This document shows positions 15,428 to 19,963 of a DNA stretch of 19,963 bases, one piece after another. The notes beneath the pieces are model-generated. The model did no database searches, had not been told where the DNA came from, and worked only from the letters and a program-made list of their open reading frames with translations. Source of the DNA: Actinomycetes bacterium (lineage in GTDB: Bacteria; Actinomycetota; CALGFH01); the NCBI GenBank assembly GCA_030146615.1, contig JASLBL010000412.1, positions 1-19,963 of the forward strand, written 5' to 3'. Position 1 is the stretch's first letter; each line of letters opens with the position of its first letter. Made by a program: the position numbers and the translations under genes.

Positions 15428-16240
15428 GTGCCGGGCGGGTGGGACGCCGAGCGCTACCAGCGGCAGTTCGGCTTCGTCTCCGGCCTGGCCGGCGACCTCG
15501 TCGAGCTGCTCGACCCCCGGCCGGGGGAGGTCGTGCTCGACCTGGGCTGCGGCACCGGCGAGCTGGCGGCCTCGATCGCCGCCACCGGGGCCGCGGTGCT
15601 GGCCCTGGACGACGACCCGGCCATGGTCGCGGCGGCCCGGCGCCGGCTCGGCGACGACCGCGTGCTGCTGGCCGACGGGCACGCCTTCACCCTGCCCGAG
15701 CCGGTCGACGCCGTCTTCTCCAACGCCGCCCTGCACTGGATGCCCCGGCCGGCCGAGGTGATCGGCCGGGTCCGGGCCGCCCTCCGCCCGGGCGGGCGGT
15801 TCGTGGCCGAGCTCGGCGGGGCCGGCAACATCGACGCCATCCTGGAGGCGCTGGGCGCGGCCATGGCCCAGGCCGGGCTGCCCGAGCCGGTCTGCCCCTG
15901 GTACTTCCCGACCCCGGGCCAGTACGCCACCCTGCTGGAGGCGGGCGGGTTCCGGGTGGCCCGGATGGAGCACTTCCCGAGGCCGACCCCGCTCGCCGGC
16001 GGCCCCGGCGGCCTGGCCGACTGGTTCACGATGTTCGGCGGGCAGCTGACCGCGGCCGTCCCGCCGGCCCGGCTCCCCGACATCGTGGCCCGGGCGGAGG
16101 AGCTGGCCGCCCCCCGGCTGCGCCGCGACGACCGCTGGGTGGCCGACTACTGGCGGCTGCGGTTCCTGGCCGTCGCCGGGGACGAGGCGGCCCGGCCCGC
16201 TAAGCTGCACCGGCAGATGGCCGGACACAGGGACAGGTAG
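15428..16240 (+). CDS. Class I SAM methyltransferase, trans-aconitate methyltransferase-like
   Basis: The 270-residue protein starts WDAERYQRQFGFVSGLAGDL and has motif I VLDLGCGTGELAASIA (36-51), DDDPAMVAAARRRL (61-74), DGHAFTLPEPVDAVFSNAAL (83-102) with HWMPRPAEVI, and LRPGGRFVAELGG (119-131). This layout resembles trans-aconitate 2-methyltransferase (Tam) and its many relatives, most of which have other substrates. The start GTG 15428 follows the previous stop by 11 bases with only a weak AGGG. The next gene begins 3 bases after its stop, so it is firmly within the polysaccharide operon. A role in methylating the glycan or its sugar precursors is more likely than aconitate methylation, but this is inferred from context only. 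Confidence 0.85.
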   Translation: MPGGWDAERYQRQFGFVSGLAGDLVELLDPRPGEVVLDLGCGTGELAASIAATGAAVLALDDDPAMVAAARRRLGDDRVLLADGHAFTLPEPVDAVFSNAALHWMPRPAEVIGRVRAALRPGGRFVAELGGAGNIDAILEALGAAMAQAGLPEPVCPWYFPTPGQYATLLEAGGFRVARMEHFPRPTPLAGGPGGLADWFTMFGGQLTAAVPPARLPDIVARAEELAAPRLRRDDRWVADYWRLRFLAVAGDEAARPAKLHRQMAGHRDR

Positions 16241-16243
16241 CCG

Positions 16244-17125
16244 ATGGCACAGGTGCAGCAGGCGGCGGACGCCCGGGCGGCGGCCCAGTCGCGCGTGCGC
16301 CTCGAGCTCCTGACCGAGCTGGTCCGCAAGGACCTCAAGGTCAAGTACAAGAACTCGGCCCTCGGGTTCGTCTGGTCACTGGCCAACCCGCTGCTCTACC
16401 TGGCCGTGTTCAGCCTGGTCTTCGGCTTCTTCCTGCAGAACAACGTGCCCTGGTTCGCGGTCCTGTTCATGTCCGGGTTCCTGATCTGGAGCTTCTTCAA
16501 CTCGGCCACCCTGGACGCCACCGGCGCGGTCGTGGGCAACGCCAACCTGGTCCGCAAGGTCCGCTTCCCCCGGGTGGTGCTGCCGCTGGCCTCGGTCGGC
16601 TTCGCCGGCGTCCACCTCGCGCTCCAGCTGCTGGTGTTCTTCCTGTTCCTGGTCCCGGCCTACCCGGACGCGTTCGGGCCCCAGCTGTGGCTGCTGGTCC
16701 CGGCCCTGGCTGTGGCCGTGGTCTTCACCATGGCCATGTCGCTGCTGGCCTCGTCCCTCAACGTGCGCTACCGCGACGTCCAGCATCTGCTGGAGATCGC
16801 CCTGCTGGCCTGGTTCTGGCTGACCCCGATCGTCTATCCGGTGACCGTGGTCCGCGACAAGCTGGCCGGCGCCGGGCTGCTCTGGATGTTCAAGTTCTAC
16901 ATGGCCAACCCCATCACCTCGGTGGTGGTGGCCGCTCAGCGGGCCATCTACAAGTACCCGGTGGTGACCGCCAACAACGGCGAGGCCATGCAGGTCCTGC
17001 CGGCCGGTGGCTACGGCTTCTACCTCCAGTGGCTGGCCGTGGCCGGCGCCGTCTCGGCGGTACTGCTGGTCGTCGGGCTGTGGACCTTCCGCCGCCTCCA
17101 GGCCGACTTCGCGGAGGAGCTGTAG
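16244..17125 (+). CDS. wzm: Polysaccharide ABC exporter permease (Wzm/TagG-like)
   Basis: The 293-residue ABC-2 type membrane protein begins with a short cytoplasmic region and an amphipathic segment, LVRKDLKVKYKNSALGFVWS, characteristic of Wzm/TagG/RfbA permeases. About six membrane helices follow (for example LLYLAVFSLVFGFFL, LALQLLVFFLFLV, LWLLVPALAVAVVFTMAMSL). SLNVRYRDVQHLL and WFWLTPIVYPV are also family signatures. It should form the membrane channel that moves a lipid-linked polysaccharide across the cytoplasmic membrane. In actinobacteria the comparable mycobacterial Wzm-Wzt pair exports the galactan precursor. The ATPase gene starts within its stop codon (1-base overlap), consistent with one transporter. 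A partial AGG-type ribosome binding site only. Confidence 0.93.
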   Translation: MAQVQQAADARAAAQSRVRLELLTELVRKDLKVKYKNSALGFVWSLANPLLYLAVFSLVFGFFLQNNVPWFAVLFMSGFLIWSFFNSATLDATGAVVGNANLVRKVRFPRVVLPLASVGFAGVHLALQLLVFFLFLVPAYPDAFGPQLWLLVPALAVAVVFTMAMSLLASSLNVRYRDVQHLLEIALLAWFWLTPIVYPVTVVRDKLAGAGLLWMFKFYMANPITSVVVAAQRAIYKYPVVTANNGEAMQVLPAGGYGFYLQWLAVAGAVSAVLLVVGLWTFRRLQADFAEEL

Positions 17126-18330
17126 TGGCCGCCTCCCCGACGATCCTCGCCGCCGGGGTCGGCAAGCGCTTCCTGCTCCACCACAAGCGGGCCACCAGCC
17201 TCAAGGAGCGGCTGCTGCTGCACCGCCAGTCCAGCTCGGAGGAGTTCTGGGCCCTGCGCGACGTCGACTTGGACATAGGCGCCGGCCAGACCGTGGGGCT
17301 GATCGGCCCCAACGGCTCGGGCAAGTCGACGCTGCTGAAAGTGCTGTCCGGCATCCTCGCCCCGACCACCGGGACAGTCGCCGTCCGGGGCCGGATCGCG
17401 TCGCTGCTGGAGCTGGGGGCCGGCTTCAACGGCGAGCTGACCGGCCGCGAGAACGTCTACCTGAACGCGGCCATTCTCGGCCTCAGCCGCCGCGAGACCG
17501 AGCGCTACTTCGACGAGATCGTTGCCTTCGCCGAGCTCGAGCCGTTCATCGACAACCAGGTCAAGCACTACAGCTCCGGCCAGTACGTGCGCCTCGGGTT
17601 CGCCGTGGCCGTCCACGTCAGCCCGGACATCCTGCTGGTCGACGAGGTCCTGGCCGTCGGCGACGAGTCGTTCCAGCGCAAGTGCCTGAACAAGATCGGC
17701 GAGTTCCAGCAGCGCGGCTGCACGATCCTGTTCGTCACCCACGCTCTCGACCTGATCCCGAGGATCTGCAACCGCGGGGTGGTCCTGGACCATGGCCGGG
17801 TACTGCACGACGGCGACCCGGTGGAGGCGGCCGAGCGGCTGCGCAGCCTGCTCGGCACCGGCGCCGACCAGTCCGGCGGCGGCGCCGGCCCGGCCGCCGA
17901 GCGGCCCCGGGTGACCACCGTGCGGCTGTTCGACCCGGCCAGCGGGATCGACAAGGGCCACTTCCGGGGCGGCGAGGCGATGGCGGTCGAGTTCGACGTG
18001 ACGGCCCCGGCCGGCTCGGCCCCGGTGGCGGTCCGGATGGCCGTGACCGGCCCGGCCGACGTGCCCATGTGGGTGATGGACTCCGACCCGCTGCACCCCG
18101 GCCCCGACGGCACCGCCACCGTCCGCTTCACCGTCAAGGAGCTGCCGCAGATCAAGGGCATCTACGCCTTCGCGGTGGCCGTCCGTGACCCGGCCAGCAA
18201 CGTGACCTACGATGCCCGTCGGTTCAGCGAGGCCTTCCTGGCCGTCGGTGACACCGACACCGGCGTGCTCGAGGTCGTCTGGACCGCCGAGCAGGTCGAA
18301 CACCAGGCCGAGAACCAGGTCGAGCGATAG
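17125..18330 (+). CDS. wzt: Polysaccharide ABC exporter ATPase with Wzt C-terminal glycan-binding domain
   Basis: The 401-residue protein has an ABC ATPase domain: Walker A GPNGSGKST (61-69), LLELGAGFNGELTGREN (94-110), signature YSSGQYVRL (149-157, the usual Wzt/TagH variant of LSGGQ), Walker B ILLVDEVLAVGD (169-180) and the switch His206. A Gly/Ala linker (about 245-260) leads to a beta-rich domain at about 262-387. This matches the Wzt_C domain, which in Gram-negative O-antigen exporters binds the capped end of the polysaccharide. The GTG start at 17125 shares its G with the wzm stop, and GGAGGAG (17113-17119) lies 5 bases upstream. The C-terminal domain suggests export depends on a recognised terminal modification, for which the operon's methyltransferases are candidates. 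That link is inference. Confidence 0.94.
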   Translation: MAASPTILAAGVGKRFLLHHKRATSLKERLLLHRQSSSEEFWALRDVDLDIGAGQTVGLIGPNGSGKSTLLKVLSGILAPTTGTVAVRGRIASLLELGAGFNGELTGRENVYLNAAILGLSRRETERYFDEIVAFAELEPFIDNQVKHYSSGQYVRLGFAVAVHVSPDILLVDEVLAVGDESFQRKCLNKIGEFQQRGCTILFVTHALDLIPRICNRGVVLDHGRVLHDGDPVEAAERLRSLLGTGADQSGGGAGPAAERPRVTTVRLFDPASGIDKGHFRGGEAMAVEFDVTAPAGSAPVAVRMAVTGPADVPMWVMDSDPLHPGPDGTATVRFTVKELPQIKGIYAFAVAVRDPASNVTYDARRFSEAFLAVGDTDTGVLEVVWTAEQVEHQAENQVER

Positions 18331-18339
18331 GAGGGCTTG

Positions 18340-19746
18340 TTGGCCGTGGCCGAGCCGCTGGTGACCGTGGTGGTGCTGAACTGGAACGGCGCCCACCTGC
18401 TGCCGGACTGCCTGGAAGGGCTGGCCGCCCAGGACCTGCCCGAGGGGCGGATGGCGGTGTGGGTGGTCGACAACGCCTCCAGCGACGGCTCGCTGGAGCT
18501 GCTCGCCGACCGGTTCCCCTGGGTCCGGGCGATCGCCAACGACAGCAACGACGGGTTCGCCGGGGGCAACAACGCCGCCCTGCGCGAGGTCGCCACCCCG
18601 TTCGTGGCCCTGATCAACAACGACGCACGGCCCGAACCGGACTGGCTCCGGCGGCTGCTCGAGCCGTTCTCGGAGCCGGGGGCCGAGCGGCTGGGGGCGG
18701 TCTCGGCCAAGATCGTCTTCCTGCCCCGGTTCCTGGCCGTCGAGCTGTCCACCCCCGGGTTCGTGCCCGGCACCCTCGACACCCGGGAGCTGGGGGTGCG
18801 GGTCTACCGGGTGACCGTGGACGGCGCCGACGTCACCGAGCGGGTGCTCTGGGACCGGGTCGCCTACGGGCCGGAGGGGGAGGGGCCGGCCCGGTTCCGC
18901 TGGACCCGCCCGGCCGGGATGCTGCTGATCCCCGTCGACCGGTCGGATCCGGAGGGGTCCGGGGAACCCCAGGGGGGTGCCCCGGTGGATCGGGAGGACG
19001 GGCCGCTCCGGCTGGGGTTGCGGGTCGCCGCCGAGACGACCAAGGCGGTGGAGCTGACCTGGCAGGGTGGGTCGGGGGGCGGCAAGGCCGAGCCCGAGCC
19101 GGTCGACCTGGAGGTCGAGGTCCCGGCCGGGGTGCCGCTGGTCGACGTGCTCAACAACGCCGGCAGCATGGTGTTCCGCGACGGCTACGGGGCCGACCGG
19201 GCCTACCAGGAGCTGGACCGGGGCCAGTACCAGACGCCGGAGGAGGTGTTCGCCTTCTGCGGGGGCGCGGTCCTGCTCCGCACCGAGGCGCTCCGCCAGG
19301 CCGGGGTGTTCGACGACGACTTCTTCCTCTACTACGAGGACACCGACCTGTCGTGGCGGCTGCGGTCACTCGGCTGGCGGATCCGTTACCAGCCGGCGGC
19401 GGTGGCCCGCCACATCCACTCGGCCTCCTCGGTCGAGTGGTCCCCGCTGTTCGTGTTCCACACCGACCGCAACCGGCTGCTCATGCTGACCAAGAACGCC
19501 CGGGCCGGGCTGGCCGCCCGCGAGGTCCTGCGCTACCCACTGACCACCGCCTCCCTGGCCCTGCGCGAGGTCGCCAGGTCGCGCCACACCCGCCGCCGGC
19601 CCCCGGTCCGCCCGACCCTGCTGCGCCTGCGGGTCCTGGGGTCGTATGCGCGGCTGCTCCCGGTCATGCTGGCCCGCCGCCGCCGCATCGCCGCCCGCGC
19701 CTCGGTGGACCGCAAGCGCCTGGAGCGCTGGCTGGTGCTGCGGTGA
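18340..19746 (+). CDS. GT2 glycosyltransferase (WbbL/rhamnosyltransferase-like) with inserted beta-rich module
   Basis: A 468-residue GT-A enzyme. The catalytic core has VTVVVLNWNGAHLLPDCLEG, VVDNASSDGSLE (43-54), NDGFAGGNNAAL (70-81), ALINNDARPEPDWL (DxD-like region near 95) and, after a gap, AFCGGAVLLRTEAL, FDDDFFLYYEDTDLSWRLRS and HIHSASSVEWSP. These match the WbbL-type GT2 family that includes rhamnosyltransferases. Residues about 135-275 split the core with a beta-rich insert bearing FVPGTLDTRELGVRVYR and YGPEGEGPARFRWTRPAGM, plus a low-complexity stretch near 201-222. The start is uncertain among TTG 18337, TTG 18340 and GTG 18346; TTG 18340 has GGAGG 5 bases upstream. The next gene overlaps its stop by 4 bases. 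A rhamnosyl donor would fit rmlBD, but this is not proven by sequence. Confidence 0.9.
   Translation: MAVAEPLVTVVVLNWNGAHLLPDCLEGLAAQDLPEGRMAVWVVDNASSDGSLELLADRFPWVRAIANDSNDGFAGGNNAALREVATPFVALINNDARPEPDWLRRLLEPFSEPGAERLGAVSAKIVFLPRFLAVELSTPGFVPGTLDTRELGVRVYRVTVDGADVTERVLWDRVAYGPEGEGPARFRWTRPAGMLLIPVDRSDPEGSGEPQGGAPVDREDGPLRLGLRVAAETTKAVELTWQGGSGGGKAEPEPVDLEVEVPAGVPLVDVLNNAGSMVFRDGYGADRAYQELDRGQYQTPEEVFAFCGGAVLLRTEALRQAGVFDDDFFLYYEDTDLSWRLRSLGWRIRYQPAAVARHIHSASSVEWSPLFVFHTDRNRLLMLTKNARAGLAAREVLRYPLTTASLALREVARSRHTRRRPPVRPTLLRLRVLGSYARLLPVMLARRRRIAARASVDRKRLERWLVLR
18939..18993. repeat. G-rich, partly self-complementary low-complexity stretch inside the GT2 gene
   Basis: The stretch has several G4-G6 runs, a GGGGAACCCC hairpin (18961-18970) and similar flanking segments CCGGTCGGATCC (18939-18950) and CCGGTGGATCGG (18982-18993). 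It encodes a Gly/Pro/Asp/Glu-rich linker (SDPEGSGEPQGGAPVDRED) within the beta-rich insert. Reading frame is preserved. Confidence 0.5.
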
Positions 19747-19963
19747 GGGTCGCGCTCGACGCGACGCCCTTGCTCGGCCCCCGGACCGGGGTGGGCCGGT
19801 ACGTGGCCGGGCTGGCCGAGGCCCTGGCCGGGCTGGCCGGCCCGGAGCCCGAGTCGGTCGCCCTGATCCCGTTCTCCTGGCGGGGCACCGGCGACCTCGC
19901 CGCGGCCGCCCCCGCCGGTCCCCGGATCCGCGTCGGCCGCCGCCGGGCCCCGACCCGCCTCCT
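19743..19963 (+). CDS. GT4-type glycosyltransferase, N-terminal fragment cut by window end
   Basis: A reading frame opens at GTG 19743, overlapping the preceding stop as GTGA, and runs to the end of the window (73 residues visible). It starts RVALDATPLLGPRTGVGRYV, the typical N-terminal loop of GT4 mannosyl/glucosyltransferase-like proteins (D-x-x-P-L-x-G-x-x-x-G-V-G-R-Y). It then continues with helix AGLAEALAGL and strand ESVALIPFSW. Codon use matches the operon. The catalytic half is not visible, so donor and completeness cannot be judged. The overlap indicates translational coupling to the GT2 gene. Confidence 0.8.
   Translation, partial: MRVALDATPLLGPRTGVGRYVAGLAEALAGLAGPEPESVALIPFSWRGTGDLAAAAPAGPRIRVGRRRAPTRL

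Noticed and set aside
17569..17599. Non-canonical ABC signature YSSGQ in the exporter ATPase
   Set aside because: Wzt/TagH-type ATPases normally carry YSSGM/YSSGQ-like signatures, so this is not a mutation or novelty.

Overview
The window is very G+C-rich (by eye about three quarters G+C, with third codon positions almost always G or C). It uses many GTG and some TTG starts, and genes are packed with few gaps. Together with an actinobacterial-type TIGR03089 gene beside a LytR-CpsA-Psr (LCP) gene, secreted SpoIID-domain and amidase proteins, and no outer-membrane genes, this points to a high-GC actinomycete-type (Actinomycetota) chromosome, possibly a deep-branching lineage. No phage, IS element, CRISPR array, tRNA or rRNA gene was seen, and no stretch longer than about 150 bases lacks a gene.

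Layout. (1) 2-1852 (+): 3' part of a membrane PAS-PAS histidine kinase. (2) 1863-4323 (-): a glycosyltransferase/methyltransferase fusion and, upstream of it, a TIGR03089 (degenerate AMP-binding-like) gene. The kinase and the fusion gene converge, with only 10 bases between them. (3) 4394-11664 (+): an LCP ligase, rmlB and rmlD (dTDP-rhamnose synthesis), a 70-residue membrane protein, a secreted SpoIID-domain protein and a secreted zinc amidase with C-terminal repeats. (4) 11661-12845 (-): a second LCP protein whose stop codon overlaps that of the amidase. (5) 12994-19963 (+): a tight operon of an O-antigen-type methyltransferase, a GT4-type glycosyltransferase, a second methyltransferase, ABC permease (Wzm-like), ABC ATPase with a Wzt C-terminal domain, a GT2 glycosyltransferase and the start of another GT4 glycosyltransferase.

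How the genes fit together. The window reads as a cell-envelope glycopolymer locus. RmlB and RmlD make part of the dTDP-rhamnose pathway (rmlA and rmlC are not in the window). The GT2 and GT4 enzymes would build a lipid-linked polysaccharide. One or more methyltransferases could cap or decorate it. The Wzm/Wzt pair would export it, with the Wzt C-terminal domain possibly reading the cap. The LCP proteins would attach it to peptidoglycan, and the amidase and SpoIID proteins would act on the wall itself. The individual families are recognised from sequence motifs; the assembled pathway is inference.

The most unusual signal is a beta-rich module with the same signature motifs inserted in both the GT4 enzyme (GT-B fold) and the GT2 enzyme (GT-A fold). 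The motif order is swapped between the two, as in a circular permutation.
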